18,500 nt of DNA. Origin: Apostichopus japonicus (taxonomy: Eukaryota > Echinodermata > Holothuroidea > Aspidochirotida > Stichopodidae). The stretch is from the NCBI RefSeq assembly GCF_037975245.1, contig NC_092562.1:26710554-26729053 (forward strand), written 5' to 3'. The translations under genes and the position numbers were made by a program. The notes beneath the pieces are model-generated. The model was given only the letters and a program-made list of their open reading frames with translations. It had not been told where the DNA came from and made no database searches. Positions 6,938 through 16,320 of this stretch are shown piece by piece. The first letter of the stretch is position 1, and each line of letters starts with the position of its first letter.

Positions 6938-9588
6938 GTCGACTTGTCCAAATATTTCCGGATCTTCTTCAGATTAAACATGGCGAGGGCTGATGCACGA
7001 GCTTTCATGGAAATATGATGTTTGAGATTGAGGGTTTCATCCAGGTAAACACCTAGTAGCTTCACACTATGGGTACGACGAACGGGAGTGTCCCCAATGA
7101 ATAAAACGTCTGTATTGCACTTTGGTAGTTGGCGATTACTTCCGAAAACGATAAACTCCGATTTTTCATCATTCATCTTAAGACGGTTAAATTGCATCCA
7201 GAGTTTCACATTTTCTAGAGTTGATGATAGACCCCTGATTGACTCCAATTCTGAAGAAACGTCTCCGGGTTTAAAACTAGAGTAGATACTGTGGTCATCG
7301 GCGTAGCCAATGAGGAATTGGTCATCACTGATACATGTGTTCATTGTGCTAGTATAGCTGGGTCCATTTATACTACCCTGTGGTACGGAGAAATTGACCT
7401 TCATCGGCGTAGAAAGTGATTTGTTTATACAAACAGCGAAATGTCTCTCAGATAAATACGACGATACCCATTTTCTAGCTACCCCGTGAACTCCGAAGCA
7501 CTTCTTGAGAATGTCCAATAACAGCTGGTGGTTGACTGTATCAAACGCGGCACTCAGGTCCATTGCGGCAAATGGAGTTAATAACTGGCGCTCCATATTG
7601 CACATGATATCATTACATATATTCAGTAAGAGTGTTTCCGTACTATGGTTGGCCCTGTATGCACTTTGATACGGAGGAAGGAGACCGTGATTCTCGATGT
7701 GTTCAGTAAAACTAATCAGAGAGGACTTCTCCACTATCTTTGAAAGGAAGGACAGATTACTAACCGGGCGATAGTTCTTCTTTATATGATCGAGGTTAGT
7801 TTTCTTCAATAGTGGTTTGACAATAGCTTGTTTCCAGTCAGGGTGAAAATTACCAGTGGAAAGCGATGTATTAATTATTTTGCAAAATATAGGAGCAAAT
7901 ATGTCATAATGTTCTTTGACAAGGGACGATGGCAAGGGATCAAGCTGGCAAGTCGTAGGCTTTGCATTACGAATGAGTGCTGTAGTCGTCGATACATCAA
8001 TGGTAGAAAATGAAGCAAAGGGTGGTACGCTCATCTCGGGTGGGATGAAGAAAGGATGGTGCTCGAGCTCATTCCGGATGACATCGACCTTGTTATAAAA
8101 ATACGTGGCAAAGTCACCAGCCAGCTGATCGTCTGACACACCCTCCGGTAGAGGATTGGTCTTTGTACTGCCAGTAATGTTGGCGACGGTAGCAAACAGT
8201 TGACGGGTGTCGTTGCCACATGATTCAATCTTCCTCCGAATGAAGGTGCTTTTCAATGCTTCGACATGTTTTTTGTATTCGTTACGGAATGAACGAAACG
8301 AATCATGATTCTCAGAGGTTGGATGTTTCAACCATCGCCGCTCTGCATTCCGTGTTTTAGTTTTCAGCCTTGACGCCTCATTATCAAACCACGGAACACT
8401 TTGGCGAACAGTTATTACTTTAGAGATGACAGGGGCATGATCGTTCAGTACTCTCTCGATACGGATATTATAGGCGGTTACCAGATCATCAAGAGAATCA
8501 AGTGCCATCATCCCATCCATTTCGTAACTAAGATCCGATCTAAATCTCTCCCGATCAATCGAATTCAACTTGCGGAACTGAATTTGTTTCCGCACCAGTA
8601 CTGGGCGAGATGTAGATAGAGTCGCCAATATGAATCGGTGATCGGAAAGAGAAAAATCCGTCCTAATATTTATGACAGAAAAGTCACTGTTTTCCCGGAC
8701 TAGTATCAGGTCCAGAGTATTCCCAGAAATATGAGTTGGACCAGAAACCAATTGATTCAGCGATAATGCATTGAGCAAGTTGATAAATGCCTCTGAGCCT
8801 GGTTCAAGAACACGATTGACGCGAATGTTAAAATCGCCCAAGAGCATGCATCTGTTCGATGTTAGGAATAAGTCACTGGTGTAATCAGAAAACTCCGTAA
8901 GAAATGTATTTATTGTAATCGGATGATTTGCCGAATATGGTGGTCTATATATAGCGGCTACATCATTCACAAACGAACCAATTCTGATTTTGAAAAGAGC
9001 AAATTCGAAAGATGAGCGTTGCCCGGAATCAGTTACTTCGACCGAAATATTGTTTTTGTAGAAAATTCCTATACCGCCACCGATGCGATCTTTACGTTCA
9101 ACATTGACAAAGTTGTAGCCATCGGCTTTTAAACTGGCGATCTCAATTGTGTCACTATCCTTGATCCACGATTCAACAACGATACAGAAATCCAAGTTTT
9201 CAGTCACCACAAAGTGTAAGAACTGTTCACACTTGTTTCGTAGGGAGCGAGCATTAATTAGGCCGAAACTACAGTGATCATTGTTATCATACCTGGTTTC
9301 TGTCGGGAAATATCGGAGAAGTTCACGATGGACACCGTTGTTGTGGTCCCATAAAGATCGCCATTTAACAGTTCTGCGATTCCTAGCCCCTTGCCCGCGA
9401 CAACCCCTGGATCTGTAAATCCCATAATCCCGCAATATGTCAATCACTGCCTGCGGTGGACGTATGCGCGGCTTACAAATTGACCGGTAGTGATACAATT
9501 GAGAAGCACTGTAGCGTATAATCCCAGTGTGTGGGAAAATGTTCCTGCAAACACTATAGTGATTCACTGTATTACACTGTACTTCCAT
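6913..9588 (-). CDS. L2/CR1-clade ORF2: endonuclease and reverse transcriptase
   Basis: An 891-residue frame. Residues 1-105 are a basic N-terminal segment (RSRGCRGQGARNRR). Residues 107-325 are an apurinic/apyrimidinic-type endonuclease with NARS (112-115), ESW (139-141), GDFN (251-254) and SDH (315-317). A linker with FDNEASRLK...RNAERRW follows. Residues 585-850 are the reverse transcriptase with KPLLKK, NYRPVSNLS, DLSAAFDTVNH (677-687), VPQGS (735-739) and the catalytic YADDH (762-766). The residues needed for both activities are all visible. The block after VPQGS reads INGPSYTSTMN instead of the common VLGPLLF type, suggesting a divergent subgroup. The frame runs off at 6913, where a frameshift separates the C-terminal region. 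Such proteins nick the target and copy their own RNA into it. Start at 9588 is the first ATG in frame after an upstream stop. Confidence 0.9.
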   Translation of the reverse strand: MEVQCNTVNHYSVCRNIFPHTGIIRYSASQLYHYRSICKPRIRPPQAVIDILRDYGIYRSRGCRGQGARNRRTVKWRSLWDHNNGVHRELLRYFPTETRYDNNDHCSFGLINARSLRNKCEQFLHFVVTENLDFCIVVESWIKDSDTIEIASLKADGYNFVNVERKDRIGGGIGIFYKNNISVEVTDSGQRSSFEFALFKIRIGSFVNDVAAIYRPPYSANHPITINTFLTEFSDYTSDLFLTSNRCMLLGDFNIRVNRVLEPGSEAFINLLNALSLNQLVSGPTHISGNTLDLILVRENSDFSVINIRTDFSLSDHRFILATLSTSRPVLVRKQIQFRKLNSIDRERFRSDLSYEMDGMMALDSLDDLVTAYNIRIERVLNDHAPVISKVITVRQSVPWFDNEASRLKTKTRNAERRWLKHPTSENHDSFRSFRNEYKKHVEALKSTFIRRKIESCGNDTRQLFATVANITGSTKTNPLPEGVSDDQLAGDFATYFYNKVDVIRNELEHHPFFIPPEMSVPPFASFSTIDVSTTTALIRNAKPTTCQLDPLPSSLVKEHYDIFAPIFCKIINTSLSTGNFHPDWKQAIVKPLLKKTNLDHIKKNYRPVSNLSFLSKIVEKSSLISFTEHIENHGLLPPYQSAYRANHSTETLLLNICNDIMCNMERQLLTPFAAMDLSAAFDTVNHQLLLDILKKCFGVHGVARKWVSSYLSERHFAVCINKSLSTPMKVNFSVPQGSINGPSYTSTMNTCISDDQFLIGYADDHSIYSSFKPGDVSSELESIRGLSSTLENVKLWMQFNRLKMNDEKSEFIVFGSNRQLPKCNTDVLFIGDTPVRRTHSVKLLGVYLDETLNLKHHISMKARASALAMFNLKKIRKYLDKSTCLKLQMP

Positions 9589-10014
9589 GGCTAGGCTTGT
9601 GTAGCATATATATTCAAACCAAAATAATCAAGAAAGGAGCACAAATCACCCCTTTTCCGGAATGAAAACTGGAAGACATTCCACCGAATGGAACACTAAA
9701 CAGCACGAAACGACAGTGCAGCAATGTAATCAAAACTGTACAATGTGCTCCGTGAAAATGAGCAAAATTACGCGTAATAAACACGTTGCAGCAGCCACAC
9801 TCAAGCACTAGTAGTATATTCACTCAGTTAGGACACTAAACACCATATCATTCTCAAGAAGCTGAAAAAATCATGCATAGTACTGACATATACAGTATAA
9901 AAATATGATAACTTATCACAGCATCATAAAGTATGAGCATCAGACACTACAAAAACAAACTGGTACTTTCATATCTCCAGGCAGGGCTATATAAAGGTTT
10001 ATGTAGGTGCAGCT
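9589..10014. other. Probable L2 5' untranslated part, then no gene seen
   Basis: About 9589-9835 is less AT-rich than the sequence to its right and directly precedes the retrotransposon start codon on the minus strand, so it is likely its 5' untranslated region. The composition changes near 9835, but no target-site duplication fixes the boundary. From 9836 to 9985 no gene is seen. Confidence 0.45.
9990..9995 (+). promoter_or_regulatory. TATA-box-like sequence
   Basis: TATAAA within GGGCTATATAAAGG, a good TATA match with GC flanks. It lies only 20 bases before the ATG at 10015, so a start site at the usual 25-30 bases downstream would fall at or beyond that ATG. This weakens the link to the small frame. 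AT-rich DNA gives many such hits. Confidence 0.25.
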
Positions 10015-10218
10015 ATGAATACTAATATGGTCCCTCAATTTGTGAGGCTAATTTACCTAATTTCTTGCATAGCAGCTGGGTTCCTTCAGAAATCCCAAAC
10101 ACAGAAATGTACACATGATTGCTGGAATATTGGACAGACAGTCAATAGATACAAGTATACACACCGTTGCCCAAATGAACCATTAAAACTTGATTGCATA
10201 TATGCTGGCTTTGGCTGA
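10015..10218 (+). CDS. Possible small secreted Cys-containing protein
   Basis: A 67-codon frame from ATG to TGA. It begins with a short polar stretch and a hydrophobic core (LIYLISCIAAGFL, residues 12-24) that looks like a signal peptide, followed by a polar region with Cys at about 32, 36, 52 and 61 (KCTHDC, HRCPNE, LKLDC). PLKLDC is also reminiscent of the B-strand of an Ig domain, so this could be a dead or alternative first exon of the Ig/FN3 gene. However, no donor precedes the stop. There is no family match and no upstream gene. It could be chance. Confidence 0.28.
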   Translation: MNTNMVPQFVRLIYLISCIAAGFLQKSQTQKCTHDCWNIGQTVNRYKYTHRCPNEPLKLDCIYAGFG

Positions 10219-10512
10219 ACTTAGAAAAGCCTAAGAAAAGGTCTAGCTGAATACGTAGCGGTGTAGAAACATGTGAATCAGTGAGGAGTGATTCTAAAGT
10301 ATTTATGAAGATGCATTATTTTTATAGGAAAAAAAACTGCAGGTCCATGTGGTTGTACTTGTACAGCACAGAAGGCCTTCCTCACTGGTGCATATTACAA
10401 CATTAGGATGCAGTTACCATGAACACTAAATTCAGATACTTATTACTATAGGCCTTAGTCCTACGTAATATGCACTAGTTAATTACGACTGAGCAAAGAT
10501 GAGGCTTGATAC
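10219..10512. other. No gene seen
   Basis: Holds an A9 run followed by CTGCAGGTCCATG near 10340, a sequence partly repeated near 11469. No supported gene. The minus frame that ends at 10479 is the read-through of the candidate exon to its right. Confidence 0.4.
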
Positions 10513-10586
10513 TTATTTATGAACTTCAAATGCTCATTCACAGGAACATCTCCTTCAAACAAGGACAGCTGATCACAAGTTAGAAC
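10513..10586 (-). CDS. Possible minus-strand exon, unrecognised
   Basis: On the minus strand a C-rich polypyrimidine tract (the complement of the G11 run at 10592-10602) ends in CCTCCAG, an excellent acceptor. The following frame reads VLTCDQLSLFEGDVPVNEH then LKFINK and reaches a moderate donor (AATAA followed by GTATCA), phase 0 in and 2 out. Without splicing it would stop at 10479 after 35 codons, so it could also be a terminal exon. The amino-acid mix looks protein-like and the acceptor is strong, but I do not recognise the family. It lies about 0.5 kb downstream of another candidate exon on the same strand. Confidence 0.4.
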
Positions 10587-11059
10587 CTGGAGGGGGGGGG
10601 GGAGGGGTTGAATAGATCACCTAGGCCTAGTGGGTTATAAAATATATTTCCATCAATTTGTTGAGGCAAATATTTTGGTGATGAGAAGGCCCAGCTTTCC
10701 ATGGCATCAAAATGAGGAGTGAAACTAAAGACCCCTAGTCCCTGTCAGTCTTCTTTAGGAAGGATATATTAGCGTTTAACTGTATACAGTATCTTCATGA
10801 CAAGCATTCACGAATAGTGATGATGATGGCTCAGTAATACAACTTACTGCTATTTTGTGCTAGGATAAGTATGATAAGGTGAGCATAGCTTAGGTCCAGA
10901 AGAAAAATATTGAATGATAGCCCTAGTTACATTGCCTAGGCTTAGGCCTTATCAAATCATGTATGTAACAAATACACGTGCATGGACACTGCGAAATTCG
11001 GAAACCTAAGCCTTAAAATGACCTTAAACTAAAACTTAATTTTATTGACAAATATGTAC
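10587..11059. other. Probable intron of the candidate minus-strand gene
   Basis: Contains the G11 run at 10592-10602, which on the minus strand is the polypyrimidine tract of the neighbouring acceptor. Several copies of TAGGCCTAGG-like words occur at 10618-10630 and 10936-10950. No open frame is supported. Confidence 0.35.
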
Positions 11060-11165
11060 GTACGTACTAGCACATGAGTCATTTTGGAGAGGAAATAACT
11101 GCAGCCTTCGTAGTTTTTGTGATATTGGCTCTTGCTTGTAGGTTGTCATGGTGAATCGTGTATTT
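11060..11165 (-). CDS. Possible minus-strand exon, unrecognised
   Basis: The acceptor CACCCCTCAG on the minus strand is followed in phase 2 by an open frame with FTMTTYKQEPISQKLRRLQL, a natural-looking basic sequence. Incoming phase 2 matches the outgoing phase of the candidate first exon at 11295-11386. The 3' end is unclear because three overlapping donors sit in GTACGTACGTACAT; the one that ends the exon at 11060 gives phase 0, fitting the next candidate exon. Unspliced, the frame stops near 11047. No family is recognised. Confidence 0.38.
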
Positions 11166-11294
11166 CTGAGGGGTGTGTGAACTTCGCAGTATTCTGAACT
11201 TCGCATTACTGACTAGGCTATACATGTAGGCTAGGAAAATGCTCTGTACAAGTACTACCCTGTACAGTTTTAGCTTAGCGTAGCAAATCATTAC

Positions 11295-11386
11295 CTTTTT
11301 GTGTGATCCTGAAGCAAATGTTCGGCGAAATCTGCGTTGCTCACAGAAGTCAAATCGTGGACTTGTTTGTAGAGTTCGTTCTCCAT
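11295..11386 (-). CDS. Possible first coding exon of a minus-strand gene
   Basis: From the ATG at 11386 the minus strand reads MENELYKQVHDLT and then NADFAEHLLQDHTK, an acidic, helix-prone start. The donor AAAAAG|GTAATG follows, with an in-frame TAA as the first bases after it, so the open frame ends almost exactly at the splice site (30 codons plus two bases, phase 2). A competing upstream ATG at 11393 opens another frame (MANGERTLQT) that runs through the same donor in phase 0. Neither start has a strong Kozak context. The sequence upstream (11400-11900) contains a CACGTG box and no TATA, as in many housekeeping promoters. The family is not recognised. Confidence 0.42.
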
Positions 11387-12185
11387 TTGCCATCTAACAT
11401 AGAAACGTAGAAGATAGATCTTCGTGACATCTCTTCGTCGCAGTCGTTCCTTTGCACTGCTGTTTTTTCAGGTCCATGCAACAAAGGCCTTCCTCCACTT
11501 GAACCTACGCTCGTTCCATGATAAGGCCGTTTTCTTTCGCCAGATTCTCTTTGCCCTGATCATCTTAAATGAATGTCACAGTACTCTAATCGAATGTATT
11601 TGGACAAAAATCGTACAGTATTTGTACTCAAAATGCACACAAACAGCAAACTATCGGGGTCGAAAATCCTATGCGGTAAACAGAACAGTAAACTGAACTG
11701 CTGTCTTATAACTTTATGTGTGTATGGGTTTGTTACGCATACGATTGTCTGTGCTCTTCACTAATCTAAATTTGCAACCGAGGTCACGTGATTAATCGGT
11801 GTCCCAGTAAACCTCGGTAATGCCAGCGCCCTCAAACCAAAGTCTATGAGCGAGATCGCCTTTAAGTGCTGAGTCAAGCAAATAGTTAATTTGTCTATGC
11901 ATGTATTACTAAAAATGTTCTCAATGGCACATTGGGGGAAGGTGGGCTGTTAATATGCTTAAGGTTTAATTTTAAATTTTTTGTATCGGTACGTAAGTGA
12001 TGTTCAGGATAATGCTCTTCACAATCTCAGTACACTCCTATCAATTTGCAATCTCAGATCTTCCTAAGTACTTTCTCATCAAAGTATTATCTTTGCGTTG
12101 TACTTGAAATTTATAATGTTTATCAGTATGATCTTATATTTTAGAAAGACCACTATCAGTGTTTCTCATTCTTTCCTCATTTAAG
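11387..12185. other. Possible promoter region of the minus-strand gene; then intron of the Ig/FN3 gene
   Basis: Relatively GC-rich from 11400 to 11560 and again at 11770-11870, as expected near a start of transcription. Plus frames at 11424-11764 have no domain. The last 100 bases form the pyrimidine-rich approach to the Ig exon acceptor at 12185. Confidence 0.35.
11785..11790. promoter_or_regulatory. CACGTG E-box
   Basis: The palindromic CACGTG sits in GGTCACGTGATT, the extended context bound by USF/MiT-type factors and often found close to transcription starts. It is about 400 bases upstream of the candidate minus-strand ATG. Function is inferred; similar hexamers occur by chance, and several weaker CACGTG copies are present elsewhere, including in the foldback element. 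Confidence 0.3.
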
Positions 12186-12479
12186 GTCTTATAGATGCCG
12201 CATATACACCTAAGAATCCTGGTGTAACAGTTCCTGTGAATTGTACAGCTGCTAAGGGTCCAAGTGGTTCAGACATTAATACCTTAAATTTTGTTCTGTC
12301 AAGACATCATGAGAGTTTAGATGACAATGGTATTTCATCTCGAGACGTTACTGACGATCCAACAACAACAACTACTTCATTCCTGGTAGATAATGTCACA
12401 GATGGACAGACACTTTACTGTCAGCTGCGGAAAGATGGTCAAACATATGCAGTATATGACATAACTATAGATGTTTTTG
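12186..12479 (+). CDS. Ig-like domain exon of a receptor/adhesion gene
   Basis: A 294-base exon between acceptor CATTTAAG and donor TTTG|GTGAGT, phase 1 at both ends. The 97 complete codons form one Ig-like domain: strand B with VTVPVNC (Cys 19) and strand F with GQTLYCQL (Cys 78), 58 residues apart, the usual disulfide spacing. The central Trp is replaced (LNFVLSRH), and a Thr-rich loop (DPTTTTTS) precedes strand E. An alternative acceptor nine bases on (CTTATAG) keeps the same phase. The exon belongs with the FN3 exons downstream, giving an extracellular Ig-FN3 protein such as a receptor kinase, receptor phosphatase or cell adhesion molecule. Which of these it is cannot be told from the window. 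Confidence 0.72.
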
Positions 12480-14295
12480 GTGAGTAGCATAATTGCCTAT
12501 GTTACAATTGTACGTGAGAGGTCAGCCGTGATATCTTTAGAAATGCTAAGTATTATACAGGAAGTGAAAGTAAATTTTCTGTATCTTGAATTCAATCTAA
12601 TGTTAGGCTACATGATTACCAACATGAATGTTGGTTGGAGGGTATCATGTAGTATATAGGTCCATGTATTTGGTGAGTACAGAAATCCTATTTAGTTTCT
12701 TCAGTAAAGATGGATGTTACTGAAGTCCATTTTTATCAGAATGAAACCTTTGAAATACCATGTCTCTTAAGGCAAGTTTTTTAAATTCATATTTTGTATG
12801 AATTGCTCTATGCACAATAGCAGAGATCACGGACATAGGCTTATAATAACAACATAGGTCATATTAAATGTTTGCCCATATTCCAAATATCACACTTTCG
12901 CTTTTTTAAGATTTCTTCACAATCTTTTCAATTTCGAACATGCACCAGACTTCTTTATCCGCTTTGAATAAAATTAGAATATAATATAGAAAATGGATCT
13001 TGTGGCTTTGATCATGCAACTCATAGTTAAATCTTATTCTTAGAAGTGTGGCCTTCAGTCATTTAAATGTTCATTATTTGCAATTTCTGCAAAGCATCAT
13101 ATGTAAAATGTGCAGGAACGCTGCAGAAGAGCTAAGCTAAGCTTCCATTTGAGAGATTTGTTTTGATTTGCAATATTTCTGAACAGTTAATCTATTTGTT
13201 TGTGCGAAAAAATAAGGCATACGCAGAATAATGGTGTAATTTACTTTCCCACCGTCTCATTTTCATTTGACTTATGCTCATTCTTAGCAGACAAACTTTG
13301 TTACAATCCTAGAAAGCTAAAAACATTGGTTTGAAAACATGACAGAAAGATAAATATATTTTATTTATTATTGACATGAACAATGACAACAAGTTTGATA
13401 TAACTTTGAAAAGTTTGTAATTAGCACTTAAACGCTTAAGCTGTCTTTGTGTTAGGCTTAAACCAGAACGCAAAATTGTATTAAAGTTTCATCGAACACC
13501 TCACCGTAACAGTTTATGAGCCATTGTGAGCCATATAAGGTATTATGAAGAAGTTTTGTTTGTGAGAGTACTTTTGTAGCTGCTGTTGGGCCTTTGATTA
13601 ATTTTGACCTTCACAAAAATAATACATTTATTATAAAAATGGTACTTACTCATGAAAGTAGGAAACTCAAAATGTTATATTTCCTTAGCTATGGTAGTCA
13701 CTTTGAGCTACTTGACTACAATAAATATAAATTGAGGGGGCTGTCCAAATCATAATTGACTACCTACATCTTTCCGTTCTCTAGATAAGGAGATGCAAAG
13801 TGTCCACTGTTTCATTCTGTTGATTTCACATGACTGTTGACCTCCAATAAATTCACTGAGGTCCCTATCTAATATAGGTAACCAAGATTCCAAGTGTAAG
13901 GGTTGCTAATCGGGTAAACGTTTAGAGATATGGGTGTTACAAGAATCAGTGCAGACACATACCGAAACTGTCAACAAGCTATATGCATTCGGTACTGCAT
14001 ATGCAAACTCGAACACGCTATAATGAGTTCATGGGTTTGGATTAGGGTATTTTACATGTATTAATTGTATTATCACCAGACTTGGCCTACCATATAGCTG
14101 ACTTCAGTATTACACACCATGCCCGACTGTAAACATTGTTACAATTACTCAATTTTCCATAGTATATTATTATATTGTTCATTTTATATAGCGATAGACT
14201 TTGTTTATGTCTGACGTGATATTAAATAGTCAATAATGCTTTCTTACAATAGAGGATCTGTGTTTTCTTTACAATTTTCACAATTGGACTTCTAG
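12480..14295 (+). other. Intron between Ig and FN3 exons
   Basis: About 1.8 kb, starting with GTGAGT and ending in a T-rich tract and TTCTAG. It is AT-rich with stops in all frames, apart from the candidate half-Ig exon at 12705-12771. No transposon is recognised. Confidence 0.55.
12705..12771 (+). CDS. Possible half-Ig exon with a GC donor
   Basis: The acceptor TTTCTTCAG is followed in phase 1 by VTEVHFYQNETFEIPCLLR, which looks like strands A to B of an Ig domain (an E-x-F-x-I-P-C core). It ends at AAG|GCAAGT, the strict consensus of the rare GC-AG intron class, leaving phase 2. Phase 1 in fits the preceding Ig exon (phase 1 out). I could not find a matching second half (phase 2 in, 1 out, with a Y-x-C strand) before 14296, so the exon may be decayed, alternative, or a chance match. 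Confidence 0.33.
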
Positions 14296-14607
14296 ATCTC
14301 CCTGTTCTGCAATCTGCTCCAAAAGCAGATTTAATAACGGATTCAACAGTCAACATCAGCTGGTCATCCTGGAATGAAGAAACTGAAGCTGGGGACCCTC
14401 CTGTTATCGGTTACATACCTTACTACAAGCTGGAGTCAGCACAGGAATGGTCAGCTGGTAGTTCTACTTCTATCAAGACCCTCAGTTTTATCTTTACTGG
14501 CCTCACGCAAGATGAAAGCTACTCATTCAGTGTAGCAGCAGTAAGAGAAGGAGAAAATGGAGAAGGTCAAAGAAGTCCAAAGCTAAATATTGCAACAATG
14601 TGTGCAG
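14296..14607 (+). CDS. Fibronectin type III domain exon
   Basis: A 312-base exon (acceptor TTCTAG, donor GTATTT), phase 1 at both ends, encoding one complete FN3 domain. Visible landmarks are QSAPKADL at strand A, NISWSSW at strand B with the core Trp, PPVIGYIPYY at strand C, the L-x-x-D-E-S-Y turn (LTQDESYSF) and strand F/G SVAAVREGENGEG. A Cys lies close to the end (TMCA). FN3 domains are beta-sandwich modules in the extracellular part of receptors and adhesion proteins. The AVREG-x-NG-x-G signature recurs in the last exon of the window, so the two domains are close paralogues by tandem duplication. Confidence 0.82.
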
Positions 14608-16320
14608 GTATTTTGCTTTATCCTACTACGTCACAGTGTATTTTAACGGCTTTATAGGTCATGTAAATGATTTTGCTCCACATATTAGCAAATGTTTACT
14701 GAAAGCATTTCTTGTCAGCATCTCATTGCATTGTGTAAATTGGTGTCCTTATATTTTATTTCCCTATATTAATGAAAGGAACATGTTAATAACGAGCAAG
14801 TAGTACTCATGACAATGCACCTTTATTTTTATGTCAAATTTGTTAAAGTTCTGTGTTACACCTTTGGAAATCAGTTGTCCTTGATAATTGGTGTAATGTT
14901 ACCCTATCAACCCAATGATGGTCTCTATTGATAGGCTACAGATGAGACGCGTATTTATTGATTTGCGGTACTGAAAGTATATATAAGTATATGAGATATT
15001 GACGTTTTATGCTTCTTTATCAAGTAAACATTAAACACAATAAGTATGTGAAATGGTGGTACCTTATCCGGCTACTCAGCAGTGTTGTAGATCCCAAAAC
15101 TACTCTTTGTTGATCTCGACATTTTTGGTCTCATTCTTTTTGTGGTTACGAATATTCCATTGTTCTTGAGTCGAGTCCAGAATATAAAGAACACATAATG
15201 AAAAGTATGTTTGACGGTTTCATTCAAGACCCATTTAACCCTTAAAGCAGTAAAAAACAGTTTTACATTTTACACGAAACCGGAAATTTTGTTGTCTGAG
15301 TTTGTGAGACGCTAAACTACGTTCACTTCACACTACGAATGATATCTTACATATGCGATCAGCGACCTGGACAAGATGTATACTTAACACTCACCAATTG
15401 TATATGTTTGACGAAACAATTGAGGTTAAATTGTATTTTTTAAGCTGGCGTAACAGTAACAATATCACGGTCACTATTTTTTATATAGCATGCAGGTAAA
15501 TATTTTTTTAGCAATTTACAAGTTGCATTTTACTTTTCCGCTGGAACTCCCTGACAATATTATCGGCTTTAAAGTTTATGGCCGTACGGCTGAAAGAGAC
15601 GACAAGCCAAAGGTATCTTCTGAATCAACACGAGAAAGACAATAAACCTACACACAAGATGAAGCCAATCATGACCATCCTTGACCTAAAATGTAGGGGA
15701 AAAAAATGTAGAAAGTGAAAACGGTTAACCATATTTATTTCTACAGTACATGATAAGTTAAGTAAAATGAACGTTCCACTTGTTCTCTGTAAAATATAAA
15801 CGTCAAATATCTCAATTTACGGGCTTTAAATCAGTTCTAAACAAACATTATTGGATCTCCTCGCTTCGAAGAAAAGTTTCATAGAAGAGTTATAATGACT
15901 GCTATATAACCGGCGTACTATTCAGCCTTCTAATTAAACCTCGTTTGAAACTTTCAGACAACGTAGATTATTGTCTAGTACCGTTACTCTACTAAGGATA
16001 CTCTTTAAGGCTTAGTAATGGAACCAAACTGGCCCTGCTGTCCGTGTAAACGTCAGGGAGGCCTAAAAGTGAAGCCTGCTCCAATCAGTTTCTTCATCCA
16101 CATATTACCCGAACTTTATCACAACGGAACCAGATTCAATGTGCATCTTAAAGCGAGAGACGTTTATTCTTGTTTAAAGCAAACTGACTCACCATTAATT
16201 CCTTATATTTATCATACAGCATGGTGAGATTCACCTGTAGCATTTAAGTACATCCTTCTTTAATTAACGTTGCCCCTATGACTTGAAATTTATTTTCATT
16301 ATTCCATTTTTCAAATGAAG
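14608..16320 (+). other. Intron between FN3 exons
   Basis: About 1.7 kb from GTATTT to AAATGAAG. It holds only short frames. A 50-codon open stretch at about 15510-15640 with GFKVYGRT is discussed under rejected items. Nothing else is supported, and the frame at 16018-16227 has no domain. Confidence 0.5.

Larger units (their letters stand above)
6367..9588 (-). mobile_element. L2/CR1-group non-LTR retrotransposon
   Basis: Read on the minus strand, the element contains a long endonuclease/reverse transcriptase frame (9588 to 6913), a frameshifted C-terminal part (to 6452), a short 3' untranslated region with a hairpin, and three CCTTAA repeats as tail (6384-6367). The order and the 3' hairpin are typical of the L2 clade, which ends in short tandem repeats rather than poly(A). 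The 5' limit is uncertain: up to about 9835 may be 5' untranslated region. Only one obvious frame break is present, so the insertion looks fairly young. It shares orientation with the candidate minus-strand gene and opposes the Ig/FN3 gene. Confidence 0.88.

Noticed and set aside
7088-8619. Plus-strand frames inside the retrotransposon
   Set aside because: They are antisense shadows of the reverse transcriptase frame.
11424-11764. Plus frames next to the candidate promoter, as a divergent gene
   Set aside because: Low-complexity, no domain, and the frames overlap each other. A divergent transcript cannot be supported from sequence.
15510-15640. About 50 open codons with GFKVYGRTAERDD, resembling an FN3 C strand, ending near a GTATCT donor
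   Set aside because: Phase 1 in and phase 0 out does not fit the next exon (phase 1 in), and the first part lacks the FN3 A and B strands. It is likely chance or an exon relic.
16018-16227. 69-codon plus frame starting MEPNWPCCPCKRQ
   Set aside because: No domain, no splice signals and no promoter; it lies in an intron of the FN3 gene.
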